Under the pieces are notes generated by a model that saw only the letters and a list, made by a program, of their open reading frames with translations, did not search any database and was not told where the DNA came from. Shown here in pieces: positions 1-11,872 of a stretch of 64,000 bases of DNA (position 1 is its first letter; each line of letters begins with the position of its first letter). Position numbers and translations under genes: made by a program. Source of the stretch: Mantis religiosa (Eukaryota; Arthropoda; Insecta; Mantodea; Mantidae); NCBI GenBank assembly GCA_030765055.1, contig CM060950.1, forward strand, positions 19,928,229 through 19,992,228, given 5' to 3'.

Positions 1-3000
1 AAAAACCACTTAGGTGTTCTCATAAACACATGAGACAACTACCTTAATGGCGACTTACTACAACATGTAAGTACTTTTAAGGCCTGGGTTTTTTTTATAG
101 TAAAACACTATTAGGTTAATTAATGGAAATTAATTATTCTTTCACACTGGCCGTGTGTAGGCTAAATTGTGGAAACGTAGAGTCAGACTGAAAAATTCAA
201 TGCCATAGCCGGGATTGGAACCACGGATCTTCTGGTTTTCGTCCAGCCACACTACCATTGTGCTACTATGGCCAACGTGCCGATATGACACTAAATTCTC
301 CAACTGACCGGTAAACCACTTAGGAGTTCTCATAAACACATGAGACAACTATCTTAATGGGGACTTAGTACATGTAAGTACTTTAAGGCCCGGGTTTTTT
401 TATAGTAAAACACTATTAAGTTAATTAATGGAAATTAATTATCCTTTCACACTGGCCGTGTGTAGGCTAAATTGTGGAAACGTAGATTCAGAAGGAAAAA
501 TTCAATGCCATAGCAATTGAACCACGGATCTTCTGGTTTCCGTCCAGTCGCGCTACCATTGTGCTACTATGGCCAATGTGCCGATATGACATTAAATTCT
601 CCAACTGACTCGTATTTTCTCGGTAAACTACTTTGGAGTTCTCATAAACAGATGATACAACTACCTTAATGGGGACTTACTACATGTAAGTACTTTAAGG
701 CCCGGGTTTTTTATAGTAAAATACTATTAGGTTAATTAATGGAAATTAATTATTCTTTCACACTGGCCGTGTGTAGGCTAAATTGTGGAAACATAGAGTC
801 AGACTGAAAAATTCAATGCCATAGCCGGGATTGGAACCTTGGATCTTCTGGTTTTCGTCCAGCTACACTACCATTGTGCTACTATGGCCAACATGCCGAT
901 ACGACACTAAATTCTCCAACTGACCGGTAAACCACTTAGGAGTTCTCATAAACACATGAGACAACTACCTTAATGGCGACTTACTACATCTAAGTACTTT
1001 AAGGCCCGGGTTTTTTATGGTTAACCACTATTAGGTTAATTAATGGAAATTAATTATTCTTTCACACTGGCCATGTGTAGGCTAAATTGATGAAACGTAG
1101 AGTCAGACGGAAAAATTCAATGCCATAGCCGGGATTTGAACCACGGATCTTCTGGTTTCCGTCCAGCCGCACTACTATTGTGCTACTATGGCCAAAGTGC
1201 CAATATGACATTAAATTCTCCAACTTACTCGTATTTTCCCGGTAAACCACTTAGGAGATCTCATAAACACATGAGACAACTACCTTAATGGCGACTTACT
1301 ACATGTAAGTACTTTAAGGCCCGGGTTTTTTTATAGTAAACCACTATTAGGTTAATTAATGGAAATTAATTATTCTTTCACACTGGCCGTGTGTAGGCTA
1401 AATGGTGGAAACGTAGAGTCAGACTGAAAAATTTCAATGCCATAGCCGGTATTTAAACCACGGATCTTGTGGGTCCGTCCAGCCGCACTACCATTGTGCT
1501 TCTATGGCCAACGTGCCGATATGAATTTAAATTCTCCAACTGACTCTATTTTCCCGGTAAACCACTTAGGAGTTCTCATAAACACATGAGACAACTACCT
1601 TAATGGCGACTTACTACATGGAAGTACTTTAAGGCCCGGGTTTTTTATAGTAAACCACTTTTAGGTTAATTAATGGAAATTAATTATTCTTTCACACTGG
1701 CCGTGTGTAGGCTAAATTGTGGAAACGTAGAGTCAGACTGAAAAATTTCAATGCCATAGCCGGGATTTGCACCACGGTACTTCTGGTTTCCGTCCAGCCG
1801 CACTACCATTGTGCTACTATGGCCAACGTGCCGATATGACTTTAAATTCTCCAACTGCCTCGTATTTTCCTGGTAAACCACTTAGGAGTTCTCATAAACA
1901 CATGAGACAACTACCTTAATGGCAACTTACTACATGTAAGTACTTTGGGCCCGGGTTTTTTATAGTAAACCACTATTAGGTTAATTAATGGAAATTAATT
2001 ATTCTTTCACACTGGCCGTGTGTAGGCTAAATTGTGGAAACGTAGAGTCAGACTGAAAAATTCAATGCCATAGCTGGGATTTGAACCACGGATCTTCTGG
2101 TTTCCGTCCAGCCGCACTACCATTGTGCTACTATGGCCAACGTGCCCAATGACACTAAATTCTCCAACTGACCGGTAAACCACTTATGAGTTCTCATAAA
2201 CACATGAGACAACAACCTTAATGGGGATTTACTACATGTAAGTACTTTAAGGCCCGGGTTTTTTATAGTAAACCACTATTAGGTTAATTAATGGAAATTA
2301 ATTATTCTTTCACACTGGCCGTGTGTAGGCCAAATTGTGGAAACGTAGAGTCAGACTGAAAAATTCAATGCCATAGCCGGGATTTGAACCACGGATCTTC
2401 TGGTTTCCGTCCAGCCGCACTACCATTGTATTACTATGGCGAACGTGCCGATATGACATTATATTCTCCAACTGACTCGTATTTTCCCTAAAAACCACTT
2501 AGGTGTTCTCATAAACACATGAGACAACTACCTTAATGGCGACTTACTACAACATATAAGTACTTTTAAGGCCCGGGTTTTTTATAGTAAAACACTATTA
2601 GGTTAATTAATGGAAATTAATTATTCTTTCACACTGGCCGTGTGTAGGCTAAATTGTGGAAACGTAGAGTCTGACTGAAAAATTCAATGCCATAGCCGGG
2701 ATTGGAACCACGGATCTTCTGGTTTTCGTCCAGCCACACTACCATTGTGCTACTATGGCCAACGTGCCGATATGACACTAAATTCTCCAACTGACCGGTA
2801 AACCACTTAGGAGCTCTCATAAACACATGAGACAACTACCTTAATGGCAAATTACTACATATAAGTATTTTAAGGCCCGGGTTTTTTATAGTAAAACACT
2901 ATTAGGTTAATTAATGGAAACTAATTATTCTTTCACACTGGCCGTGTGTAGGCTAAATTGTGGAAACGTAGAGTCAGACTAAAAAATTCAATGCCATAGC

Positions 3001-6000
3001 CGGATTTGAACCACAGATCTTCTGGTTTCCGTCCAGCTGCAATACCATTGTGCTACTATGGCCAACGTGCTGATATGACATTAACTTTTCCAACTGACTC
3101 GTATTTTCCCGGTAAACCACTTAGGAGTTCTCATAAACACATGAGACAACTACCTTAATGGGGACTTACTACATATAAGTACTTTAAGGCTCGGGTTTTT
3201 TATAGTAAAACACTATTAGGTTAATTAATGGAAATTAATTATTCTTTCACAATGGCCGTGTGTAGGCTAAATTGTGGAAACGTAGAGTCAGACTGAAAAA
3301 TTCAATGCCATAGCCGGGATTGGAACCACGGATCTTCTGGTTTTCGTCCAGCCACACTACCAGCCACACTATGGCCAACGTGATGATATGACACTAAATT
3401 CTCTCACTGACTCGTATTTTCCCGGTAAACCACTTAGGAGTTCTCATAAACACATGAGACAACTATCTTAATGGGGACTTAGTACATGTAAGTACTTTAA
3501 AGCCCGGGTTTTTTTATAGTAAAACACTATTAAGTTAATTAATGGAAATTAATTATCCTTTCACACTGGCCGTGTGTAGGCTAAATTGTGGAAACGTAGA
3601 TTCAGAAAGAAAAATTCAATGCCATAGCAATTGAACCACGGATCTTCTGGTTTCCGTCCAGTCGCGCTACCATTGTGCTACTATGGCCAATGTGCCGATA
3701 TGACATTAAATTCTCCAACTGACTCGTATTTTCTCGGTAAACTACTTTGGAGTTCTCATAAACAGATGATACAACTACCTTAATGGGGACTTACTACATG
3801 TAAGTACTTTAAGGCCCGGGTTTTTTATAGTAAAATACTATTAGGTTAATTAATGGAAATTAATTATTCTTTCACACTGGCCGTGTGTAGGCTAAATTGT
3901 GGAAACATAGAGTCAGACTGAAAAATTCAATGCCATAGCCGGGATTGAAACCTTGGATCTTCTGGTTTTCGTCCAGCTACACTACCATTGTGCCACTATG
4001 GCCAACGTGCCGATATGACACTAAATTCTCCAACTGACCGGTAAACCACTTAGGAGTTCTCATAAACACATGAGACAACTACCTTAATGGCGACTTACTA
4101 CATCTATGTACTTTAAGGCCCAGGTTTTTTATGGTTAACCACTATTAGGTTAATTAATGGAAATTAATTATTCTTTCACACTGGCCGTGTGTAGGCTAAA
4201 TTGTTGAAACGTAGAGTCAGACGGAAAAATTCAATGCCATAGCCGGGATTTGAACCACGGATCTTCTGGTTTCCGTCCAGCCGCACTACTATTGTGCTAC
4301 TATGGCCAAAGTGCCAATATGACATTAAATTCTCCAACTTACTCGTATTTTCCCGATAAACCACTTAGGAGTTCTCATAAACACATGAGACAACTACCTT
4401 AATGGCGACTTACTACATGTAAGTACTTTAAGGCCCGGGTTTTTTTATAGTAAACCACTATTAGGTTAATTAATGGAAATTAATTATTCTTTCACACTGG
4501 CCGTGTGTAGGCTAACTGGTGGAAACGTAGAGTCAGACTGAAAAATTTCAATGCCATAGCCGGGATTTAAACAACGGATCTTGTGGGTCCGTCCAGCCGC
4601 ACTACCATTGTGCTACTATGGCCAACGTGCCGATATGAATTTAAATTCTCCAACTGACTCTATTTTCCCGGTAAACCACTTAGGAGTTCTCATAAACACA
4701 TGAGACAACTACCTTAATGGCGACTTACTACATGGAAGTACTTTAAGGCCCGGGTTTTTTATAGTAAACCACTTTTAGGTTAATTAATGGAAATTAATTA
4801 TTCTTTCACACTGGCAGTGTGTAGGCTAAATTGTGGAAACGTAGAGTCAGACTGAAAAATTTCAATGCCATAGCCGGGATTTGCACCACGGTACTTCTGG
4901 TTTCCGTCCAGCCGCACTACCATTGTGCTACTATGGCCAACGTGCCGATATGACTTTAAATTCTCCAACTGCCACGTATTTTCCTGGTAAACCACTTAGG
5001 AGTTCTCATAAACACATGAGACAACTACCTTAATGGCAACTTACTACATGTAAGTACTTTGGGCCCGGGTTTTTTATAGTAAACCACTATTAGGTTAATT
5101 AATGGGAATTAATTATTCTTTCACACTGGCCGTGTGTAGGCTAAATTGTGGAAACGTAGAGTCAGACTGAAAAATTCAATGCCATAGCTGGGATTTGAAC
5201 CACGGATCTTCTGGTTTCCGTCCAGCCGCACTACCATTGTGCTACTATGGCCAACGTGCCCAATGACACTAAATTCTCCAACTGACCGGTAAACCACTTA
5301 TGAGTTCTCGTAAACACATGAGACAACAACCTTAATGGGGACTTACTACATGTAAGTACTTTAAGGCCCGGGTTTTTTATAGTAAACCACTATTAGGTTA
5401 ATTAATGGAAATTAATTATTCTTTCACACTGACCGTGTGTAGGCTAAATTGTGGAAACGTAGAGTCTGACTGAAAAATTCAATGCCATAGCCGGGATTTG
5501 AACCACGGATCTTCTGGTTTCCGTCCAGCGGCACTACCATTGTGCTACTATGGGCAACGTGCTGATATGACATTATATTCTCCAACTGACTCGTATTTTC
5601 CCAAAAAACCACTTAGGTGTTCTCATAAACACATGAGACAAATACCTTAATGGGGACTTACTACATGTAAGTACTTTAAGGCCCGGGTTTTTTATAGTAA
5701 AACACTATTAGGTTAATTAATGGAAATGAATTATTCTTTCACACTGGCCGTGTGTAGGCTAAATTGTGGAAACGTAGAGTCAGACTGAAAAGTTCAATGC
5801 CATAGCCGGGATTGGAACCACGGATCTTCTGGTTTTCGTCCAGCCACACTACCATTGTGCTACTATGGCCAACGTGCCGATATGACACTAAATTCTCCAA
5901 CTGACCGGTAAACCACTTAGGAGTTCTCATAAACACATGAGACAACTACCTTAATGGGGACTTACTACATATAAGTACTTTAAGGCCCGGGTTTTTTATA

Positions 6001-6960
6001 GTAAAACACTATTAGGTTAATTAATGGAAACTAATAATTCTTTCACACTGGCCGTGTGTAGGCTAAATTGTGGAAACGTAGAGTCAGCCTGAAAAATTCA
6101 ATGCCATAGCCGGGATTTGAACCGCGGATCTTCTGGTTTCCGTCCAGCCGCACTACCATTGTGCTTCTATGGCCAACGTGCCGATATGACATTAAATTCT
6201 CCAACTGACTCGTATTTTCCCGGTAAACCACTTAGGAGTTCTCATAAACACATGAGACAACTATCTTAATGGGGACTTAGTACATGTAAGTACTTTAAGG
6301 CTCGGGTTTTTTTTATAGTAAAACACTATTAGGTTAATTAATGGAAATTAATTATTCTTTCACACTGGCCGTGTGTAGGCTAAATTGTGGAAACGTAGAT
6401 TCAGAAAGAAAAATTCAATGCCATAGCAATTGAACCACGGATCTTCTGGTTTCTGTCCAGTCGCGCTACCATTGTGCTACTATGGCCAACGTGCCGATAT
6501 GACATTAAATTCTCCAACTGACTCGTATTTTCCCGGTAAACCACTTAGGAGTCCTCATAAACGTATGAGACAACTACCTTAATGGCGACTTACTACATGT
6601 AAGTACTTTAAGGCCCGGGTTTTTTATAGTAAACCTCTATTAGGTTAATTAATGAAAATTAATTATTCTTTCATACTGGCCATGTGTAGGCTGATTTGTG
6701 GAAACGTAGACTCAGACTGAAAAATTCAAAGCCATAGCCGGGATTTGAACCACGGATCTTCTGGTTTCCGTCCAGCCGCACTACCATTGTGCTACTATGG
6801 TCAACGTGCCGATAATACATAAAATTCTCCAACTGACCGTTAAACCACTTAGGAGTTCTCATAAACACATGAGACAACTACCTTAATGGCGACTTACTAC
6901 ATTTAAGTACTTTAAGGCCCGAGTTTTCTATAGTATACCGCTATTGGGTTAATTAATGGA
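1..6960 (-). repeat. Satellite array of 22 tRNA-SINE-derived monomers with a 10-mer higher-order repeat
   Basis: Twenty-two monomers in one orientation follow each other with spacings of 302-319 bp (mean about 311). I tracked them by the landmark ttcacactgg or a close variant at 141, 451, 757, 1059, 1377, 1690, 2006, 2308, 2627, 2932 and so on to 6672. Monomers ten apart are much more alike than neighbours: 1059/4173, 1690/4804 and 2308/5421 pair at 3113-3114 bp. This makes a higher-order repeat of ten units, with two full copies and a partial third that appears to lack one monomer. Each monomer contains a tRNA-like block on the minus strand, an AT-rich ttaattaatggaaattaatta palindrome and a cccgggtttttt stretch. 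Short 60-68 codon ORFs recur in the array, but they only reflect the repeat. The array continues beyond the left edge. The unit matches dispersed SINE copies at 47960 and 45035, so the satellite probably arose by tandem amplification of a SINE. Confidence 0.93.
2067..2137 (-). promoter_or_regulatory. tRNA-like Pol III promoter block of a satellite monomer (representative)
   Basis: This 71-nt minus-strand block folds like a tRNA. Its ends GCCATAG and CTATGGC form a 7-bp acceptor stem, GCAC/GTGC forms a D stem, and CTGG/CCAG brackets a seven-base loop. Box A reads TAGCACAATGG (2120-2130) and box B GGTTCAAATCC (2077-2087); both fit the internal Pol III consensus. The T stem pairs poorly, the base before the anticodon-like GGA is C instead of T, and no discriminator/CCA logic is evident. 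I read it as a SINE head, not a working tRNA. The other monomers carry the same block with small changes. Confidence 0.8.
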
Positions 6961-6969
6961 AATTATTTA

Positions 6970-7425
6970 TTAAAATAGGAGTCAGTTGGAAAAGTTAATG
7001 TCATATCGGCACGTTGGCCATAGTAGCATAATGGTAGTGCGGCTGGATGGAAACCAGAAGATCCGTGGTTCAGATCCTGGGTAGGGCATTGAATTTTTCA
7101 GTCCTACTCTACGTTTCCACAATTTAGCCTACACACGGCCAGAGTGAAAGAATAATTAATTTCCATTAATTAACCTAATAGTGGTTTACTATAAAAAACC
7201 CGGGCCTTAAAGTACTTACATGTAGTAAGTCGCCATTAAGGTAGTTGTCTCATGTGTTTATGAAAACTCCTAGTGGTTTACTGGGAAAAATGAGTCAGTT
7301 GGAAAATGTAATCCCAAGCTGGCATGTTGGCAATGGTGGCTCAGTGCTTAAGAGCATCTGGATTGAGACCAGAAAATCCGTGGTTCAAATCCTGTCTATG
7401 GAATTTAATTTTTCAGTCCGACTCT
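6970..7425 (+). repeat. Inverted satellite/SINE copies closing the array
   Basis: At about 6970 the array flips. From here the monomer sequence reads on the plus strand: tRNA-like head at 7018-7088, tail through cccgggcctt near 7200, then the start of a second, more diverged head around 7330-7400 with box B GGTTCAAATCC. The tRNA-like block at 7018 has T before the GGA anticodon-like triplet, closer to a true anticodon loop than most array members. The junction makes a large palindrome with the last forward monomer. The second copy stops near 7425. Confidence 0.85.
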
Positions 7426-8159
7426 AACTTTTCATATTTTCCAGTCTTATATACCATTTTCTGGTGGATTTCAAAGTACCTTGTGTTTCATCCTTGGTGA
7501 AACTTTGGGAACTTTGAAATCCACTAAACCAAGGCCTACCTGCCTTGGAAATATGTTTAAATCTCCAAGATGCTGGTCGTAAAAGCCTGAGTGTGATTTT
7601 GAAGCACCTCTGCGTGTGCGACGTTGCAATCAAGGTCAGTGTGCTGCTCTGTCGAGTGTTGAAGATGACATTGATCTTGGTTTGATTTGGACCTGGTTGC
7701 ACTAATCTCAGGGTCAATCCAGAAAATTGTTAATTGCTAGCTAAAATGGTTGGTGTGGCCTGATTCAAAAGTGTATGAGGAGAAAGGAACATTCTAGGTA
7801 CATTGAAAAAATGTTTAGCATTTACGCTTTGTCACACTGTTAATTGCACCGAGTTTCGTGCAAGATTATAGATTTTATATTCTGTTTTTCCCACACATCA
7901 CACTTGCGCATCACTGAACCTGGGATCTTTCACTTTACTGTGTTAAAGTTCTTCAGTACATATCTGTTGGTAGACTGTTGGCTTTCTTTTTCACTTTGGC
8001 GGAACATTGTGTATTTGCAATTACTGCTTCACTGCAAGTGTCTTTTTACCCTTGCAAATGTTTCTTGGTGGCTCCTTTGATTTACTTGAGTCAGTTTCAT
8101 ACATCTTCCAAATTGGCTGTCAGTCATATCTTTTTTTTTTCTTTTTTTTTTTTTTGCTT
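7426..8159. other. Non-coding stretch with a small hairpin, no gene seen
   Basis: No recognisable coding region. Near 7465-7527 the sequences ggatttcaaagt and actttgaaatcc form an inverted repeat of 12-14 bp, and a cctt/aagg pair follows near 7530-7545. This could be the remains of a small inverted-repeat transposon, but no target duplication was found. The rest is plain AT-rich sequence ending in a T-rich run at 8130-8153. Confidence 0.4.
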
Positions 8160-8412
8160 GTTCCATTTATACCGCGCCTTTAACTACTATGGTCATATCG
8201 GCGGCCGTTCTCCTTTGGAACATACTGAAGGTGTTAACTTGTTATCTTTGGGTGTTTTATCATTACATCACGCACACATTCACACTCTCATTCATACTTC
8301 CAGACTCTGGGGAAGATGGGGAATTATCTTGCTCGGAGAAAAATCCCCACCCCCACCGCCGGGAATCGAACCTGGGACCCCTAGCACGGTAGGAAGATGC
8401 TCTACCGACTGA
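8160..8412 (-). repeat. tRNA-derived SINE, second family
   Basis: On the minus strand the right end has a tRNA-like head: an A-box-like ATCAGTCGGTAGAGC followed, at the right spacing, by box B GGTTCGATTCC inside a CCCAGG...CCGG stem. The body extends leftward to about 8160 and ends at a T-rich run on the plus strand, which would be the A-rich tail of the SINE. It does not match the satellite SINE or the SINE at 51829 outside the head, so it is a separate family. No target duplication was verified. Confidence 0.6.
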
Positions 8413-8694
8413 TCATATCTTTCTTTGTATTGTTTTCTTTCAAACCTTTGAAATTCAGCTGTCACCAAATGTTCATTGTCTTTTTACTTTACACACAAAG
8501 AAATTCTGGGTTCATTACTCACAATGGTGACCCAACATCCCTACAATTTTAATTCATGCCTAAATCTTGCAAACCCTTGGTGGTCTTTTAAGTGTTGTTT
8601 AACTGGTTTTTACAAAAGTTTATACATTTTCATTTTTTTATGATTAATAATATTACTGCGCAGGTTGTAAATTATTATTTGAAGTTTTCGAGAT
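8413..8694. other. Non-coding spacer
   Basis: AT-rich sequence between the SINE and the Penelope-like element. I see no ORF with family resemblance, no RNA gene and no repeat that recurs elsewhere in the window. Confidence 0.4.
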
Positions 8695-9195
8695 TTAACT
8701 GTATTGGAACATCACAGTGAAGCGAAATAATTATTAATTATTAGATGAGTCGTATTTATTACACATCTGCTTCACTTTCGTACCTATTTTGAGGACATGT
8801 TCCGCAAATCATCCTTTGCATCTTCTGCTCTTATGCGACTAAAGCTTGATCCAGTGGTGTGGTGGGTGTAGGTAATTCTAGAGTTGCTGCTGCCATCTGT
8901 TTATTTAGTGATGAACTTAAATGTGGGATTCTCTTCTGGCGGGATTTCAAAGTTCATTAGTTGGTTTTTATGCTTTTCTATGCATATACTCTCCCATATG
9001 ACGAGTTCACTATGTTTTTGTACGTATTTTAGTAATTCTGTGCTATCTTCAATTTCATGATTTTCAGACCAGAAATGAGCTGCTATTGTGGACTTATCAA
9101 TATTTTTGTATCTTAAGTACCTGAAGTGTTCTTTCTTTCTAGTGCCTATGTTTCTTTTTGTTCTCCCTATGTAAATTTTTTCACAGTCTTTACAC
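8695..9195 (-). mobile_element. Inverted 3'-end copy in front of Penelope-like element 1
   Basis: This segment is the reverse complement of the 3' end of the element that follows. Its minus-strand reading gives the end of the GIY-YIG endonuclease (IYIGRTKRN, AAHFWSENHE, the terminal KFITK) and the same 3' UTR, ending in the shared outer sequence agatgagtcgtatttattac. The outermost part (8697-8735, attggaacatcacagtgaagcg) recurs near 42620-42660, which fixes the boundary. Such inverted partial copies attached to the 5' side are a known feature of Penelope-like elements (their pseudo-LTRs). A degenerate hammerhead core lies at about 8795-8835. Confidence 0.85.
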
Positions 9196-11240
9196 TTAAC
9201 ACTGAAGAAATAGATGTGCTTAACCAAGGCCTAAAAACATGTATAACATACTCAAGCAACCCGGATGAATTCATTGCAGATATAGAATTAGCAGTAGAAG
9301 GCTTGGAAACCATGGACAAAAATATTATTAGGAAAAAATCATCTCCTATATTGGAAAACTTAATAAATAAAAAACTAGGAAAACATTTGAAACAAATTAA
9401 GATAATTAAATCTGTAAGGAAAAAGGATGTAATCTTCTCAAGGGCTGATAAAGGGAACAAAATAGTAGTCTTAGATACAGCTACATACAAGGAAAAAAAT
9501 GTTAGAGTTACTACAACAAAAAGAATTCCAAGAAATAGATTCTAATCCACTCAACAGATGCATAAAAAATGTACAAAAAACCATCATTAATAGTAAAATT
9601 TTAACAACTGCAGAACAAAAAACTATCAAACCGGACAACCCTACCCTTGCAAGACTATATGGTTTGCCTAAAATACACAAACCCAACATACCCATGAGAC
9701 CCATTGTAAATAATATAAACACTCCTACTTACCTTTTGGCAAAATGGCTGTCCAAAAAATTTCAGTCATTTCCACAATTCAATACTCTGAGCATAAAAAA
9801 CTCTTTAGACCTGGTAGAAAAAATTCAAAATCTTAAACTAAAACCTCATGACACTTAAGTATCCTTTGATGTCCGCTCCCTCTTCCCTAGCATTCCATTA
9901 GACAAACTTTTGATTCAACTGAAAAAATGGCTAAACTCTATAAACCTAGATGCCAATGCAATAGAAGAATATTTGGCAATGACTGAAATATGTATACATC
10001 AAAATTATTTTGTCTTTGATGGAAAATATTATAAACAAATTTCAGGACTAGCTATGGGAAGCCCGCTATCACCATTTTTGGCCAATCTATACATGAGCTT
10101 TTTTGAAACACATATAACTAAAGCCTTCCCTTATATTTTTAAAACATGGTACAGATACGTAGATGACATCTTTGCAATAGTGCCCTACAAACAAATAGAT
10201 GATGCTTTGAAACTACTCAACCTGCAAGTACCCAGCATACAATTCACAGTGGTTACTGAAGAGGACTGTACTCTACCTTTTTTGGACCTTAAAATCACAA
10301 AAAGTAATGAAAAACTAGAATTTGGTATCCATAGAAAAGCAACACACACAGATAATTACATCAAAGCAAATAGTTTCAACCCAATTCCACACAAACATGC
10401 CACCATCAACAGTCTCACACACAGATTAGTAAATCTACCCCTCAGCCAGCAAGAATATCAAAACGAATACCATCAAATCTTAAAAACTGCAATTAAAAAT
10501 GGATATGGAAAAAACCTTGTAGATAAAAAACTAAAATCATTCAAACTTCAAAAGAGATTAAAACAGATCACAGCTCTCACACCAATAAAACAAGAAATTA
10601 GATTTGCTAAATTTACTTACCACCCCTGGGCCACAAAAAAGTTCCAAAAAATATTCAAGAAATACAATATAACATTGGCACCAGAAAACAATTACAACAT
10701 TAAAAACCTACTTCACAGTAATAATACTGATAAGATAAAACCAGAGGAAAAGTCAGGCATTTACAAGATTAAGTGTAAAGACTGTGAAAAAATTTACATA
10801 GGGAGGACAAAAAGAAACATAGGCACTAGAAAGAAAGAACACTTCAGGCACTTAAGATACAAATATATTGATAAGTCCGCAATAGCAGCTCATTTCTGGT
10901 CTGAAAATCATGAAATTGAAGATAGCACAGAATTACTAAAATACGTACAAAAACATAGTGAACTCGTCATATGGGAGAGAATATACATAGAAAAGCATAA
11001 AAACCAACTAATGAACTTTGAAATCCCGCCAGAAGAGAATCCCACATTTAAGTTCATCACTAAATAAACAGATGGCAGCAGCAACTCCAGAATTACCCAC
11101 ACCCACCACACCACTGGATCAAGCTTTAGTCGCATAAGAGCAGAAGATGCAAAGGATGATTTGCGAAACATGTCCTCAAAATAGGTACGAAAGTGAAGCA
11201 GATGTGTAATAAATATGACTCATCTAATAATTAATAACTT
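9196..11240 (+). pseudogene. Penelope-like retroelement 1: reverse transcriptase plus GIY-YIG endonuclease, two lesions
   Basis: The reading frame runs from about 9196 to the stop at 11065-11067. In order it shows an N-terminal region, the RT block with YGLPKIHKP and RPIVNN (about 9658-9720), SGLAMGSPLSPFLANLYM (about 10045), the catalytic YVDD (10156-10167), LPFLDLKI (about 10275), and a GIY-YIG endonuclease with GIYKIKC (10756), YIGRTKR and a downstream EH...HFW...NHE block. A CxxC-type KCKDC sits between GIY and YIG. These are the hallmarks of Penelope-like elements, which prime reverse transcription with the endonuclease nick. Two lesions break the frame: one extra A in the A-run near 9490-9500 and an in-frame TAA at 9856-9858. 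Everything after that is open for about 400 codons. The 3' UTR ends at 11240. The copy looks young but is not coding-competent as it stands. Confidence 0.92.
11138..11178 (+). ncRNA. Degenerate hammerhead ribozyme in the 3' UTR of Penelope-like element 1
   Basis: The order CAGAAGA (11141-11147), T, stem II GCAAA/TTTGC (11149-11153, 11160-11164), GAAA (11165-11168), a C-AT-G mini stem III and the cleavage triplet ending GTC (11172-11174) matches a type I hammerhead. One core base is wrong: CAGAAGA should be CTGANGA (U4 to A), so this copy should not cleave. The inverted copy at about 8800-8835 has GGAAC in place of GAAAC. Confidence 0.65.
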
Positions 11241-11284
11241 GAAGTTATGTTTGTTGCTTTTTGTTTTAAATTTCTTAGTATGCA

Positions 11285-11800
11285 AGAAGCCCACAACCCA
11301 AAAATCTTGGAGTGTATAAAGGTTCTCATATAGCACAAGCATGTCATTTTTCATTCATTGATCCACAGGTTCATAAACATACCAAAGTACAACACAGAAT
11401 ACAGTAATGAACTAACATTTTAAAATATTTGGTCCAGGAAAAATGATGCACCAAGAAATAAATACAAAATGGGCTAAGCCATTAAGAAACTAAACAGAAA
11501 TACCATTACTCCACAACATACACAAGAAGATAACATGTTCATCTTTGACTACCATAACCAAATATCTCCAAAGATGCCACCACATTCAACAAACTAAAAA
11601 CCAAATTGCATACGAAGCAAATAACACTCAGAAGACACCTCACAAGTTAACAGATGTAGCCAAATACAACTAAATAGAAGTGCACAAACTGAAAAGCCAA
11701 GATTGACCCATCAATGTTTTACATTGGCCAAACAGAAAGACCATTGAGCATCAGATGCAAAGAACATATAACAGCCATCCATCAAGGAGACATGTTGATC
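11285..11800 (+). pseudogene. Fragment of a different Penelope-like element (GIY-YIG end)
   Basis: Around 11719-11775 one plus frame reads FYIGQTERPLSIRCKEH followed by AIHQGD, a typical YIG half of a Penelope GIY-YIG domain. Just upstream a VHKLKSQD-like stretch fits the GIY half in another frame. It differs clearly from element 1 (YIGRTKRN). Frames are broken by several stops, so this is an old 5'-truncated remnant directly downstream of element 1. Confidence 0.55.
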
Positions 11801-11872
11801 TGGATGACTTAGTTGGTAAGGCCCTGGCCTGCTGGTCCCAAGATTGCAAGTTGAAATCTGACCTAGACTAAT
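11800..11872 (+). repeat. Weak tRNA-like block
   Basis: The stretch gacttagttggtaaggc, with aagttgaaatctgac about 40 bases later, has the spacing and partial sequence of Pol III A and B boxes. Both depart from consensus, so this may be the eroded head of a SINE. Confidence 0.3.

Noticed and set aside
2067..2137. A cluster of functional tRNA genes
   Set aside because: T stem pairs badly, position 33 is C in most copies, and the block is embedded in a longer repeating unit; it is better explained as a SINE promoter.
142..6877. A family of repeated 60-68 codon ORFs (LENL..YRHVGHSSTMVV..) on the minus strand
   Set aside because: They only reflect translation through the tRNA-like SINE head in each satellite monomer; frame and ends vary with indels.
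1..7425. CRISPR-like array
   Set aside because: Repeats are about 311 bp, adjacent and without unique spacers; the DNA is eukaryotic.
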